The notes under the pieces were generated by a model. The model was given only the letters and a program-made list of their open reading frames with translations, was not told where the DNA came from and searched no databases. DNA of 64,000 nucleotides, from positions 1 through 64,000 of the forward strand of contig NZ_SMBP01000010.1 of NCBI RefSeq assembly GCF_004341945.1. Reading direction: 5' to 3'. The stretch is from Longicatena caecimuris (GTDB lineage: Bacteria; Bacillota_I; Bacilli_A; Erysipelotrichales; Erysipelotrichaceae). A program made the translations under genes and the position numbers. Positions 16,827 to 25,953 of this stretch are shown here, in pieces; within the stretch, counting starts at the first letter, position 1; each line of letters begins with the position of its first letter.

Positions 16827-17735
16827 CATTTCATCAAAAAGCCTTTGTATTTTTGTATGTAATGCATTTTGTCGTTCTAAACACTGACACTTTTCATCCA
16901 ATAGCTGATCTTGTAAAGCAATGATATTTTCAAGTCCTGCTTTCAGTTGTTCATAGCTTTTATTAATTCTCGAATATGCCATAAAATCAAAGATGAAATT
17001 ATCAAAGAAGATATCTGCTGTACTTAGCCAGCTCTCTATTTCCATTGGCGCAATATCAATGCTATGCACATCCTTAACTTCCTTTTGTAAACGTAACAAA
17101 TCTTGTTGCAGTTGGGCAATTTTTTTCGATGCTTCTTTTACATGCGAATGCTTGATCATGGATGTCATCATACCGCCTCCGGCAATATCCATCATGCCCC
17201 AATCAGATGCACTGCTCATTTCAGATACAGCGAAACGTAACTTATCCGTAACAACATAGCTTGCCGCAATAGCCTCTTGCAGTTCTTTATCCAATAATTG
17301 TTCCTGTTCCAATTGGCTGTATAGCTCTGCTGCCTCTTTGCCATGTTCCCCTTGCAAAGCTTCCTGTTTTTGCATTTCTTCCAAAGCGCCGCGTAAAGCA
17401 TCTTCTTGAGCAATTTCTTCTTCGCACTTTACTAATTCGGCATTGGTGATTTCTAGGTCTTGCTGTAGTTGACTGACTAGGATAGCTGCTTTGACAGCTT
17501 CCTGTTCTTCTTTGACTAAGCGCTCTTCCTTATCTTTCGCAAACCAGGCTACTAAGCTGGCTAAAGAGGCATGCTGGAGTTTTTCAACATCCTGTTGTTC
17601 TTTTTCTGCGATATGCATTGCCACTTCCAGTTTCTGGCTGATTTCTTCATAGCGCTGTTCCAATTCTCTTTGATAGTCTTTTAAACCTTCTATTTTTGAT
17701 AAGCGATGTTTAATTTCTATTATACTTTCATTCAT
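16812..17735 (-). CDS. Cytosolic coiled-coil protein of unknown function
   Basis: 307 residues from the ATG after AAAGGGG; the longer frame to 17795 has no ribosome site. Two long charged coiled-coil blocks (~1-150, rich in E, Q, L with heptad spacing; ~200-300) flank a short conserved-looking glycine segment, WGMMDIAGGGMMTSMIKHSHVKEASKKI (given here in parts: W-x4-D-x-A-GGG, then K-H-S-H-V-K-E-A). No signal peptide, membrane helix or catalytic motif is seen. I recognise the GGG...KH pattern only vaguely from uncharacterised coiled-coil proteins, so no function is assigned. It is monocistronic with its own terminator. Confidence 0.75.
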   Translation of the reverse strand: MNESIIEIKHRLSKIEGLKDYQRELEQRYEEISQKLEVAMHIAEKEQQDVEKLQHASLASLVAWFAKDKEERLVKEEQEAVKAAILVSQLQQDLEITNAELVKCEEEIAQEDALRGALEEMQKQEALQGEHGKEAAELYSQLEQEQLLDKELQEAIAASYVVTDKLRFAVSEMSSASDWGMMDIAGGGMMTSMIKHSHVKEASKKIAQLQQDLLRLQKEVKDVHSIDIAPMEIESWLSTADIFFDNFIFDFMAYSRINKSYEQLKAGLENIIALQDQLLDEKCQCLERQNALHTKIQRLFDEMEQDE

Positions 17736-17913
17736 ATCCGTTTCCCCTTTCGTGTTATATCGTAATGTAAAGGAATATCTAATAGCGTTAACCATCCTTA
17801 TAGAATTACGATTTTTGCAAGTCGCCTTGTAATTACACGCAACACTTCCCTAGGATGATTCTATATGGAATACAGATAACTTCTTGTATCTTTCATACAA
17901 TCATACTGAACAG

Positions 17914-17954
17914 AAAAAGTCTAAAAGCTATCTTCCTATAGTTTTTAGACTTTT
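17914..17954 (-). terminator. Terminator of the ACT/DUF711 operon
   Basis: AAAAGTCTAAAA pairs perfectly with TTTTAGACTTTT, with an inner CTAT/ATAG helix and a GGAA loop. It lies eight bases after the DUF711 gene stop. Confidence 0.8.
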
Positions 17955-17961
17955 GTATCAT

Positions 17962-19320
17962 TTAATTCTTCAAGCTCTGTAAAGGAGCTGGTATTCTTCC
18001 CATTCGATGAATCATGACAGAATTATCACTCTGATTAATTTTCATGATAGGGCCACTTCCTAACAAACCGCCAAATTCCAGTTCATCACCTGCTTGTTTA
18101 CCAACTGCCGGAATCACACGAACTGCTGTTGTCTTAGAATTCACCATACCAATTGCAGCTTCATCCGCAATGATACCACTAATTACCTCAGCAGTTGTTT
18201 CACCAGGAATTACAATCATATCTAAACCTACGGAACATACCGCTGTCATAGCTTCTAATTTTTCCAGGCATAAAACACCGGCACGTGTCGCGGCAATCAT
18301 ACCGGCATCCTCACTGACCGGGATAAATGCTCCACTGAGACCGCCAACCGTGCTACTTGCCATGACACCGCCTTTTTTTACCGCATCATTCAGCATTGCC
18401 AGACAAGCTGTCGTACCATATGCCCCACAAGTCTGTAAGCCCATTTCCTCTAAGATATATGCTACGCTATCACCGACAGCCGGTGTCGGTGCTAAAGAAA
18501 GATCCACGATACCAAATGGTACACCTAAGCGCTCACTTGCCAAGGAGCCAACCAATTGACCCATACGTGTGATCTTAAAGGCTGTCTTTTTGATGATATC
18601 CGCAATCTCATTCATCGGCGCATCCTTAGGAGCTTTCGCTAACGCAGCCCTTACCACACCCGGACCAGATACACCTACATTTATGACACAATCCGGTTCT
18701 CCAACACCATGGAAAGCACCGGCCATAAAAGGATTATCCTCAGGTGCATTACAGAATACAACAAGCTTTGCTGCTCCAATACAATTGTTATCTTTTGTCA
18801 GTTCAGCCGCTTCCTTCACCATACGACCCATAAGCTCTACTGCATTCATATTAATGCCTGCCTTTGTGCTGCCAACATTAACAGATGCACACACATGCTC
18901 CGTCTGTGCTAATGCCCGTGGGATAGATTCCATTAATTCGCGATCGCCGGCTGCACATCCTTTCTGCACTAATGCGGAATAACCACCAATAAAGTTAACC
19001 CCTACTGCTTGTGCGCACTTTTCCAATGTCAATGCATATTTTACAGGATCACCGCCACTAGCAGCTACCAACATGGCAATCGGTGTAACCGAAATTCGCT
19101 TATTAATAATAGGGATACCATATTCACGAGAAATATCTTCTCCTGTTTTGACCAGGTCTTTTGCCAACCGCGTAATCTTATTGTATATCTTCTCACAAGA
19201 ACGATCGATATCACTGTCGCAGCAATCTAATAAAGATATACCCATGGTAATCGTACGAACATCTAAGTATTCTTCATCGATCATCTTTATGGTTTCCAGA
19301 ATATCATGTACATTTATCAT
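17962..19320 (-). CDS. PFL-family protein (UPF0210/DUF711)
   Basis: 452 residues, the family's usual length. Typical segments are [25 protein letters not shown] at the N-terminus, the middle [35 protein letters not shown], and the C-terminal [17 protein letters not shown]. The family resembles glycyl-radical enzymes in part of its fold but lacks the C-terminal glycyl-radical motif; biochemical function is unproven. The ATG at 19320 follows AAGGAG by eight bases; a TTG six bases earlier was rejected. It is 14 bases downstream of an ACT-domain gene, an arrangement seen repeatedly in Firmicutes, suggesting an amino-acid-responsive pair. Confidence 0.88.
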   Translation of the reverse strand: MINVHDILETIKMIDEEYLDVRTITMGISLLDCCDSDIDRSCEKIYNKITRLAKDLVKTGEDISREYGIPIINKRISVTPIAMLVAASGGDPVKYALTLEKCAQAVGVNFIGGYSALVQKGCAAGDRELMESIPRALAQTEHVCASVNVGSTKAGINMNAVELMGRMVKEAAELTKDNNCIGAAKLVVFCNAPEDNPFMAGAFHGVGEPDCVINVGVSGPGVVRAALAKAPKDAPMNEIADIIKKTAFKITRMGQLVGSLASERLGVPFGIVDLSLAPTPAVGDSVAYILEEMGLQTCGAYGTTACLAMLNDAVKKGGVMASSTVGGLSGAFIPVSEDAGMIAATRAGVLCLEKLEAMTAVCSVGLDMIVIPGETTAEVISGIIADEAAIGMVNSKTTAVRVIPAVGKQAGDELEFGGLLGSGPIMKINQSDNSVMIHRMGRIPAPLQSLKN

Positions 19321-19334
19321 AGACAATTCTCCTT

Positions 19335-19604
19335 CTAAATTTTATGCATGGAATTAAAAATATCCTCATGCATGACGTGGATAATTAAACCTTCTTTTTT
19401 TCCTACCTCTTCCATATGCTGTGCAAAATCACTCAAGGATGTATTACCTTTTGTAATATCAATCAGCATGATCATCGCAAACATATCTTGCAGCAATGTC
19501 TGTGAAACTTCCAGCACATTCATATTCGCCTTTTCGCATTCTACACTGACTTTCGCCAGAATGCCTACCATATCTTTACCAATTACACTTACTACCGCTC
19601 TCAT
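19335..19604 (-). CDS. ACT-domain protein (UPF0237)
   Basis: 89 residues that are essentially one ACT domain: [32 protein letters not shown] is the first beta-alpha-beta unit with the ligand-loop V-G-I-L-A-x-V, and FAMIMLIDI the second strand pair. ACT domains bind amino acids and regulate partner enzymes; GcvR-like single-domain forms act in trans. AGGAGG precedes the ATG. The next gene starts only 14 bases after its stop, so it very probably regulates or stabilises the DUF711 protein. Confidence 0.88.
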   Translation of the reverse strand: MRAVVSVIGKDMVGILAKVSVECEKANMNVLEVSQTLLQDMFAMIMLIDITKGNTSLSDFAQHMEEVGKKEGLIIHVMHEDIFNSMHKI

Positions 19605-19724
19605 CTTTTTGCCTCCTCTTAAATCTTATCTTAAATTATACTGTATAGTGAAAAAAAGCACAACTATAAATCTAAAAAATGTATACATGTGTATTTACAC
19701 CGCATACATTTTAAAAGAATATAC

Positions 19725-20240
19725 CTATTTAAACGTCTCATTTGCAATTGCCATTGGCTGTAACTCAAACGGTTCCCAAGCCGCCTGCAACCCTTCTAGA
19801 TTACAAATAAATTCTTCTTCGCGATAAGGGACATCCTTCTGCTGCTTTAAACAGTCCGCAATCTTAAGGGACATCGCATTTGATAGTTGCACGATTTTTC
19901 TACCTTTCACTATATTCTTACCATCAAGTAAATATAACGTGCAGGTATAACCACTGCCTGTAGCAAAATGTGTAAACAATGTTTCATCATAATCGTTATC
20001 ATGCACATTAAATACGAAATCACTCGTATCAATCGCATCCTCCAATGTTAATAAGAAGATGGCGATATCATATTTATATACAAACGCTATTTCCAACGGC
20101 TGTTTCTTTAATGCCTTCAACTCGAAATCCGTCCATGTTTCATCCTTGATCACAAAGACAAATTCGTGATCGACATAGTCCATAACCGTTCCTTCCTCTT
20201 CAATGGCTATCGGAAATTGCTCATTTACTTCACAACGCAT
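19725..20240 (-). CDS. Conserved-looking hypothetical protein downstream of the VanRS-like operon
   Basis: 171 residues, acidic, no signal peptide or membrane helix. The sequence alternates short hydrophobic strands and charged loops (EFVFVIKDETWTDFELKALKKQPLEIAFVYKYDIAIFLLT in pieces; DFVFNVHDNDYDETLF; CTLYLLDGKNIVKGRKIVQLS), suggesting a mostly-beta soluble domain. I recognise no family. AAGGAAAG precedes the ATG. It lies 61 bases behind the second histidine kinase on the same strand with no terminator between, so it may be the last gene of that signalling operon. Confidence 0.65.
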   Translation of the reverse strand: MRCEVNEQFPIAIEEEGTVMDYVDHEFVFVIKDETWTDFELKALKKQPLEIAFVYKYDIAIFLLTLEDAIDTSDFVFNVHDNDYDETLFTHFATGSGYTCTLYLLDGKNIVKGRKIVQLSNAMSLKIADCLKQQKDVPYREEEFICNLEGLQAAWEPFELQPMAIANETFK

Positions 20241-20300
20241 ACGCTTTCTTTCCTTTCTGTACTATTCACTTCATGCATAAGCCACCAGCATCCTTTCAGC

Positions 20301-21419
20301 TTATGCATGCGCTGCTTCTTTCTCCAAAGTTTCTTTGGGCAAATCAATATAAAACTGCAAGGTATCCTGCAAAGAACTTGCCCTAAGGATGCCTTTATGC
20401 ATATCAACAATCTGTTTTGCAATACCTAAACCCAATACATGCTGCTTACCACTTCCATGCAAATCCTCTAAGCGATAATAGTTATGGAAAATATGAGCAA
20501 TCTGATATGCGGACAAATGAGGAACACTGCCTTTCATCACAATCGTATAATGCGCACTATGCTCCATAAGCTGTATAACAATGGTACTATTGGCATCCCC
20601 TAATGCAATCATATTCCGTAATAAATCACGCAGAACTCTGGCAATCTTGTCATTATCCGCATATAAGGGCAGCTGATGTTCATACTGCACATCCACTTTC
20701 ATACTCTTTTCTTCCAACATTTGATAATATTCATCCAACACCTGCTCCACCATGCGATCCAAATACATATGCTCCGGTGTCCATTTCGCATAACGCAGAT
20801 TGAATCGAGTGATATCAAAGAACTCATTGATCATCTCTTCCAGATCCATGGATTTATAAAGAACACTTGCCATAAACTCCTTACGTAATTGTGGCGATAT
20901 TCTTTGTTCCTTTTCTAACAGTTCTAAATACATTAAAATATTTGATAAAGGCAATTTTATATCCTGTGCTAATAAATAAATCAAATCCTTCTTCTTTTCT
21001 TCATCCTCTAAAGCTGCTTTCTCATTGCGCTGATAATCCTCCGCAATGGATAAGATTAGTTTTTGGGTAGGCTGCAACTCTTTAGGAAAATTTAACTTTT
21101 CGCGTTGCTTTTCCAAAACATCATCCATACCTTCCATTAACACGCGAAGATAGTTTGACAGCTCTCGGCATAGAAAATAAACAAGCATAAAGCCAGTAAT
21201 GGCAATAATGGCAGGTAAAACAATAGCAAAAATCTTCTTAAAGGTTGAAAATGGGTCACCATCTATCAAAAGTACTTTTAAAAAATCAATGACAATGCCA
21301 TTTAATACATTATCAAAAATATACAAGATCGTAGCTCCACCTAGGCTCAATGCCAATACAATAAAGGTATATTTCAGCACCAAGCGGCGTTCTAAGTTTT
21401 TCAAATATCGCTCTTTCAT
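20301..21419 (-). CDS. Histidine-kinase homologue lacking the phospho-acceptor His (pseudokinase)
   Basis: 372 residues: two N-terminal membrane helices (~18-38 and ~62-84), a linker, a DHp-like region and an ATPase-like domain. At the H-box the sequence is LLAQDIKLPLSN, with Gln (CAG, residue 152) where the neighbouring kinase has His; the rest of the box (D-I-K-x-P-L) is kept. The N-box is DLLRNMIALGD and a G2-like GLGIAKQIV is present. It cannot autophosphorylate at the normal site but may still bind nucleotide and dimerise with the first kinase. ATGA overlap with the first kinase gene implies strict co-expression. The gene is intact, so it is more likely a regulatory pseudokinase than a decaying gene. 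Confidence 0.88.
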   Translation of the reverse strand: MKERYLKNLERRLVLKYTFIVLALSLGGATILYIFDNVLNGIVIDFLKVLLIDGDPFSTFKKIFAIVLPAIIAITGFMLVYFLCRELSNYLRVLMEGMDDVLEKQREKLNFPKELQPTQKLILSIAEDYQRNEKAALEDEEKKKDLIYLLAQDIKLPLSNILMYLELLEKEQRISPQLRKEFMASVLYKSMDLEEMINEFFDITRFNLRYAKWTPEHMYLDRMVEQVLDEYYQMLEEKSMKVDVQYEHQLPLYADNDKIARVLRDLLRNMIALGDANSTIVIQLMEHSAHYTIVMKGSVPHLSAYQIAHIFHNYYRLEDLHGSGKQHVLGLGIAKQIVDMHKGILRASSLQDTLQFYIDLPKETLEKEAAHA

Positions 21420-22516
21420 ATCGATGCCCCTAACGTATAAGGTAGATGCAGATAAAAGGAAATCTCATCGCCATCTAATTCTGCATGAATATCCCCATGA
21501 TGCAGCTGCATAATTTCTCGAGCAATGGCTAAACCTAAGCCGGCACCACCACTGCTGGAACTGCGGGCACTCTGTGCACGATAAAATTTATCAAACAAAT
21601 GTGCAACGGCTTCTTCCTTCATATCCTCAGCTTTATTGCGATATAATAGTTGAATGCCCTGCTCTTGTTTTGTGACCGTAATATAAATGGTCGTATCCGG
21701 TTTTGCGTAATTGATAGCATTACGCATCAGATTATCAAATACACGCTGTAGTTTATCATAATCACCATCAATCAACATATCTTGTGGGATTTCTTCCTTT
21801 AATTTAAGACCTTTTCCTTCTAATAAAGGATAAAAACCTACCAGTTGCTGCTTTAACATCATAGTCAAATCAATATGTGTAACATCCAGTTGTGACACCT
21901 TATCATCATAACGTAAAACTTCAGAAAACTCATCAATCAATTCATTTAAACGATTTGCTTTACTATGTGCAATGGCTAAAGAAGATGCTTCCTGTTCTTC
22001 ATTCAAATGATGATCCAAAATGTGATTGATATAACCGATCATTGATGTTAAGGGGGTTTTCAGATCATGTGCCAGATACATTAATAATTCATTCTTATGC
22101 TCTTTCTTTTGTGCAGACACTTCTTCACTCACACTGCGTTTGGCAAGCAAACTTTCGACTTTCTTTTGAGCCTCCAGAAATTGTGGAAACATTTTGAAAA
22201 ATAAAGGCTGCTTACGCAAAGGTTTTCCTTGTAGACAGAGTAGTAAGGCATCCATGCTGTGAAAGAAGGATACAATAAAAAATAACAATAAAGCGATAAA
22301 CCCAATGGTGAATAACAAGGTATTAATCTCCCATGAATGCTGTAAATAGTAATAATAAAAATCCCCATTGTTTAAAGTTCCTTTACTGGCTTCTAAACCA
22401 GCTTTACTGCCGATCATGGCAATAAAGAGTAATAAAACAGCAGATACGATAAGCGTCAACAGCAGAAACCGCAGAGTCAATTGTTTCCGCAGCTGCTGAT
22501 ACCAATTATTCTTCAA
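21416..22516 (-). CDS. VanS-like sensor histidine kinase
   Basis: 366 residues with two membrane helices (~15-36, ~66-88) enclosing a very short extracytoplasmic loop of about 30 residues, a linker without clear HAMP, then DHp with LMYLAHDLKTPLTSMIGY (H150), N-box NLMRNAINYAK, F-box LFDKFYRAQSARSSSSGG and G2 GAGLGLAIAREIM. This is the VanS/intramembrane-sensing layout for cell-wall or membrane stress. It overlaps the response regulator gene by 11 bases upstream and the pseudokinase gene by ATGA downstream. No van resistance genes are near, so it is not evidence of glycopeptide resistance. Confidence 0.9.
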   Translation of the reverse strand: MKNNWYQQLRKQLTLRFLLLTLIVSAVLLLFIAMIGSKAGLEASKGTLNNGDFYYYYLQHSWEINTLLFTIGFIALLLFFIVSFFHSMDALLLCLQGKPLRKQPLFFKMFPQFLEAQKKVESLLAKRSVSEEVSAQKKEHKNELLMYLAHDLKTPLTSMIGYINHILDHHLNEEQEASSLAIAHSKANRLNELIDEFSEVLRYDDKVSQLDVTHIDLTMMLKQQLVGFYPLLEGKGLKLKEEIPQDMLIDGDYDKLQRVFDNLMRNAINYAKPDTTIYITVTKQEQGIQLLYRNKAEDMKEEAVAHLFDKFYRAQSARSSSSGGAGLGLAIAREIMQLHHGDIHAELDGDEISFYLHLPYTLGASI

Positions 22517-23195
22517 TTTTATATCCTACGCCCCAAACCGTTTTAATAAATTTCGGATTACGAGGCGGTTCCATCATCTTCTCTCGCAAGCGGCGAATAT
22601 GTACCATCACCGTGTTATTGGAATCAAAATATTTTTCTTTCCACACGGCTTCAAACAATTCTTCACTAGGAACGACTCTGCCACGATTCTTACATAAATA
22701 CCACAAAATCGAAAATTCAATCGGTGTCAGATTTAAGACTTTATCATAAAGTGTGCATTGATGAGAATCATTATCGATGATAAGTCCTTTAAAATCAATC
22801 ACATTTACATTATCCTTTGTTGTATTATATTTCTTATAACGACGCAATTGTGCCTTTACTCGTGCTACCATCTCCAGCGGATTAAACGGTTTGGTTATGT
22901 AATCATCCGCTCCTAATGACAATCCCTGAATCTTATCCATATCCTCAATTTTAGCCGTTAACATGATAACCGGGAATGTATATTTTTCACGTATGATCTT
23001 GCATATCTCAAAGCCGTTAATCTTTGGCATCATGATATCCAACATCGCCAAGTCAACGGGATTATCCTTTATAAAACGCAATGCATCTTCGCTGTCATAA
23101 AATTCGTGGACCTGATATCCCTCATTTTTCAGATACAGGGTGACAAGGTCAGCGATTTCTTTTTCATCATCCAGTACCAATATTCTTGTTTGCAT
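22506..23195 (-). CDS. OmpR/VanR-family response regulator
   Basis: 229 residues: receiver domain with ILVLDDEKEI acidic pocket, phospho-acceptor D53 (LAMLDIMMPKING), VIMLTAK and YITKPFNPLEM Lys, followed by an OmpR winged helix (~130-229; TPIEFSILWYLCKNRGRVVPSEELFEAVW, NTVMVHIRRLREKM, VWGVGYKIEE). Complete and typical. ATGGAGGG precedes the ATG. It leads a three-gene operon with an active kinase and a His-lacking kinase homologue. Confidence 0.92.
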   Translation of the reverse strand: MQTRILVLDDEKEIADLVTLYLKNEGYQVHEFYDSEDALRFIKDNPVDLAMLDIMMPKINGFEICKIIREKYTFPVIMLTAKIEDMDKIQGLSLGADDYITKPFNPLEMVARVKAQLRRYKKYNTTKDNVNVIDFKGLIIDNDSHQCTLYDKVLNLTPIEFSILWYLCKNRGRVVPSEELFEAVWKEKYFDSNNTVMVHIRRLREKMMEPPRNPKFIKTVWGVGYKIEE

Positions 23196-23214
23196 AGTAT
23201 CCCTCCATGCTTGT

Positions 23215-23223
23215 ATTATAACA
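23215..23223 (-). promoter_or_regulatory. Extended -10 promoter of the VanR/VanS-like operon
   Basis: TGTTATAAT on the minus strand, 20 bases before the regulator ATG; -35 is not convincing. Confidence 0.6.
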
Positions 23224-23310
23224 AATCCTTCACATAAATTCCTTATCTAAAAGAAATGTAAGAAAATTGTAAGCCACAATCTATAATTTCTGTCTCTTTT
23301 TCTTTTATAC

Positions 23311-23504
23311 ATGCTTATAACCATGAAGGTTAATGGATGCTTATAAACGTGAAAATTTACAGATGCTTATGAATTGAAAAAATGCTTATGAACATAAAAG
23401 TTAACAGATTCTTATGAACCTAAAAGCTAACAGATGCTTATGAATGTAAAAGCTAACAGATGCTTATCTACCTAAAAGCTAATGAATGCTTATGAACTTG
23501 CATG
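23311..23504. repeat. Eight-copy ~26-bp degenerate tandem repeat
   Basis: Units begin ATGCTTATgAAC and end AAAAGCTAACAG; five are 26 bp with 1-4 differences, one is shortened to 19 bp and the last is partial. The array lies between the VanR-like operon promoter and the transketolase terminator and makes up most of a 454-bp spacer; nothing else is recognisable. Confidence 0.9.
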
Positions 23505-23601
23505 AAATTGTACATTACATGCCATACTGGTAGTTACTTATTCTTTAAACTTAATGCTTGCACAAAAGATTTCTCTCAAATATCACAAAAGCTACTTGTA
23601 T

Positions 23602-23634
23602 GAAAAAAGAAGAAGGAAAGGCTCTCCCTCTTCT
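23602..23634 (-). terminator. Probable terminator of the transketolase operon
   Basis: GAAGAGG pairs with CCTTCTTC with one bulge, followed by TTTTTTC on the minus strand, 16 bases beyond the stop. Confidence 0.5.
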
Positions 23635-23649
23635 CTTTATCGATATGTA

Positions 23650-24570
23650 TTATTCTTCAATAACTGCTTTAACAATATCCTTACTAGTTAAGCCATATTT
23701 TTCCAACAAGCCAGCAGGTGTACCACTTTCTCCGAAAGTATCCTGAACGCCAACCATCTTGATTTTTGCTGGAGCATACTGGCTCAATGTTTCAGCAACT
23801 GCACTGCCCAAGCCGCCGATGACACTATGCTCTTCACAAGTAACGAATAAATCATGGCTCTTCGCCAGTTCTACCAATAAATCTTTATCAATTGGTTTGA
23901 TCGTATGCATATCCACTACAGTTGGTTCATAGCCTTTTTCCTTTAGCTCATCATAAGCCTGTAATGCTGCTTCGACCATAATGCCACAAGCTATGATTGC
24001 GACCTTTTTCCCTTGACGTAGGACATTTCCTTTTCCAACTTCAAACGCCATATCTTCTGAATATACCGTTTCCACTGCACTTCTGCCTAGACGAACGTAG
24101 CAAGGTCCATCAATTTCCGCCACAGCACGGATAACTTTATCCGTTTCCACTGCATCTGCCGGACAAATGACAGTCATACCAGGAATGCCTCGCATTAGGG
24201 AGATATCTTCAATGCTTTGATGACTGGCACCATCTTCACCAACCGTCAGACCGGCATGTGATGCACAGACTTTTACATTCAGATGTGGATAACCGATAGA
24301 ATTACGAATTTGTTCAAAAGCTCTACCAGTCGCAAACATGGCGAAGCTGGATGCGAAGACGATATTACCACTTGCTGCCAGACCTGCCGCAACAGCCATC
24401 ATATTGCCTTCTGCTATTCCCATATTATAATGCTGTTCAGGTGCTACTGCTTTGACTTCTTTTGTCTTTGTTGAACCAGACAAATCAGCATCTAACACGA
24501 TGATATTTTTATTTTCTTTTGCTAATGCCGCTAAAGTTTTCCCATAAGCTTCACGTGTAGCTACTTTCAT
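23650..24570 (-). CDS. Transketolase, C-terminal (pyrimidine-binding and C) subunit
   Basis: 306 residues covering the PYR and C-terminal domains of transketolase: REAYGKTLAALAKENKNIIVLDADLSGS, MGIAEGNMMAVAAGLAASG (with the catalytic Glu of the thiamine pyrimidine in IAEGNM), FATGRAFEQIRNSI, HAGLTVGEDGASHQSIED and the C-domain KKVAIIACG. Together with the upstream gene it forms one transketolase split into two polypeptides, a common arrangement in anaerobes. Reaction: reversible two-carbon ketol transfer in the pentose phosphate pathway; 1-deoxyxylulose synthase is the alternative but these halves match transketolase better. Its ATG overlaps the stop of the first half as TAATG. Confidence 0.92.
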   Translation of the reverse strand: MKVATREAYGKTLAALAKENKNIIVLDADLSGSTKTKEVKAVAPEQHYNMGIAEGNMMAVAAGLAASGNIVFASSFAMFATGRAFEQIRNSIGYPHLNVKVCASHAGLTVGEDGASHQSIEDISLMRGIPGMTVICPADAVETDKVIRAVAEIDGPCYVRLGRSAVETVYSEDMAFEVGKGNVLRQGKKVAIIACGIMVEAALQAYDELKEKGYEPTVVDMHTIKPIDKDLLVELAKSHDLFVTCEEHSVIGGLGSAVAETLSQYAPAKIKMVGVQDTFGESGTPAGLLEKYGLTSKDIVKAVIEE

Positions 24571-25394
24571 TATTTATTTCCCTCCAATTCTTTGAGTGCA
24601 TCCTGACACTGTTGCGCACTAGGGGCAACACCATGCCAACCTGCCTGATTTTCCATGAAGGAAACACCTTTTCCTTTCACCGTTTTCGCGACAACTACCG
24701 TAGGTTTGCCCTTAACGGTTTTCGCCTCTTCACATGCCTCAATTACAGATGCAAGATCATTACCATCTTCCAGCGTAATGACATTCCAGCCAAAGGCTTT
24801 AAATTTTTCATCAATTGGTGAAGGATTCATGACATCACTAATCTTGCCATCAATTTGCAATCCATTGTTATCTACAAATGCCAAAAGGTTATCCAGCTTG
24901 TAATGAGCAGCTGCCATAGCGGCTTCCCATACTTCACCTTCTTGACATTCTCCATCGCCTAACAATGTGTATACACGATAAGGCAGTTTATGATACTTGT
25001 TCGATAACGCCATTCCCACAGCCGTTGAAATACCTTGCCCTAAAGAGCCGGTTGACATATCTACCCCAGGCAACTTACGCATGCTAGGATGTCCCTGTAA
25101 ACGAGAATTCAGCTTACGGAAGGTTGCTAATTCTGTTTCTTCAAGAAATCCTTTTTCTGCTAATACAGCATACAACAGCGGTGATGCATGTCCTTTTGAT
25201 AACACAAAACGATCACGCTGATTGCTCGTCAGATTGTTCTCATCAATATTCATCTGTGTGAAATAAATAGCCGTCGCAATTTCCACAGAGGATAAACTTC
25301 CACCCGGATGACCAGATTTTGCTTCTGTCACCATTTTTACGATATTCTTTCGGATATTCGTCGCATGTCCCTTTAATACGTCGATTTTTGACAT
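24570..25394 (-). CDS. Transketolase, N-terminal (ThDP pyrophosphate-binding) subunit
   Basis: 274 residues equal to the PP domain of transketolase: [52 protein letters not shown], and the ThDP-binding motif [32 protein letters not shown] (GDG...NN, split here around residues 148-179), then [23 protein letters not shown] precedes the ATG, and a TATAAT box lies at 25425-25430. The stop codon overlaps the start of the C-terminal half, ensuring equal synthesis of both chains. Confidence 0.93.
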   Translation of the reverse strand: MSKIDVLKGHATNIRKNIVKMVTEAKSGHPGGSLSSVEIATAIYFTQMNIDENNLTSNQRDRFVLSKGHASPLLYAVLAEKGFLEETELATFRKLNSRLQGHPSMRKLPGVDMSTGSLGQGISTAVGMALSNKYHKLPYRVYTLLGDGECQEGEVWEAAMAAAHYKLDNLLAFVDNNGLQIDGKISDVMNPSPIDEKFKAFGWNVITLEDGNDLASVIEACEEAKTVKGKPTVVVAKTVKGKGVSFMENQAGWHGVAPSAQQCQDALKELEGNK

Positions 25395-25953
25395 TCCTTA
25401 GTCCTCCTTATAATTACCACGTTTATTATACTATAAAATCTTTATTTTTCATAAGGAAATTACGTTTTGTGTAAAACTTTCGCTTGCCTTTATTACAAAG
25501 CGATATCGTCAATATTTAGTTATATGGATACTACATGTCACATGTTTAGAAATGATGAAATTTTAAATTTAAACTGTCAAAGAAAGCTTGGTTTTCTTCA
25601 CTTTTTAGCTGATCGTAATTTGCATTGCAAATGATAAAAAAATGTTGTTCAGATACAAAAAAAGATCATAATGAAATTAATTCCATTAGGTTGTAAAGGA
25701 TAACGCACATCATTATCTATGAAAGTGGTTCTACTTATCCATATTAAATAAAGATGAATAGATGATGCTCTTAACGTAGCATCTTTAAGAAAAGGATGTG
25801 TTTTTTAATCGAAATGATCCTGCGGGTGAAAAGACCAACACGTCATTTGCTTAGAAAACACATCCATATCTTCATTATAAAGTACTTCCATTACTACCTG
25901 ATACTATTTTTATCATCATTGACTAACCAGTACCCTCTTCATCAACCACAGCT
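25395..25953. other. Spacer between tkt and tex
   Basis: AT-rich. Contains the tkt -10 (TATAAT, minus, 25425-25430) and a small GATGCT/AGCATC hairpin at 25764-25783 without a T-run. A 68-codon plus-strand frame at 25796-26002 runs into the tex coding region and lacks a ribosome site. Nothing else supported. Confidence 0.5.

Noticed and set aside
18044-18982. Long plus-strand open frames (171 and 137 codons)
   Set aside because: Both are antisense to the well-supported DUF711 gene, have no ribosome site and give low-complexity Ala/Thr/Pro-rich translations.
20301-23195. Vancomycin-resistance operon
   Set aside because: Only the regulator-kinase part resembles VanRS; no ligase, dehydrogenase or dipeptidase genes follow.
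23311-23504. CRISPR array
   Set aside because: The 26-bp units are contiguous without spacers and degenerate; no cas genes are in the window. The same holds for the other repeat arrays.
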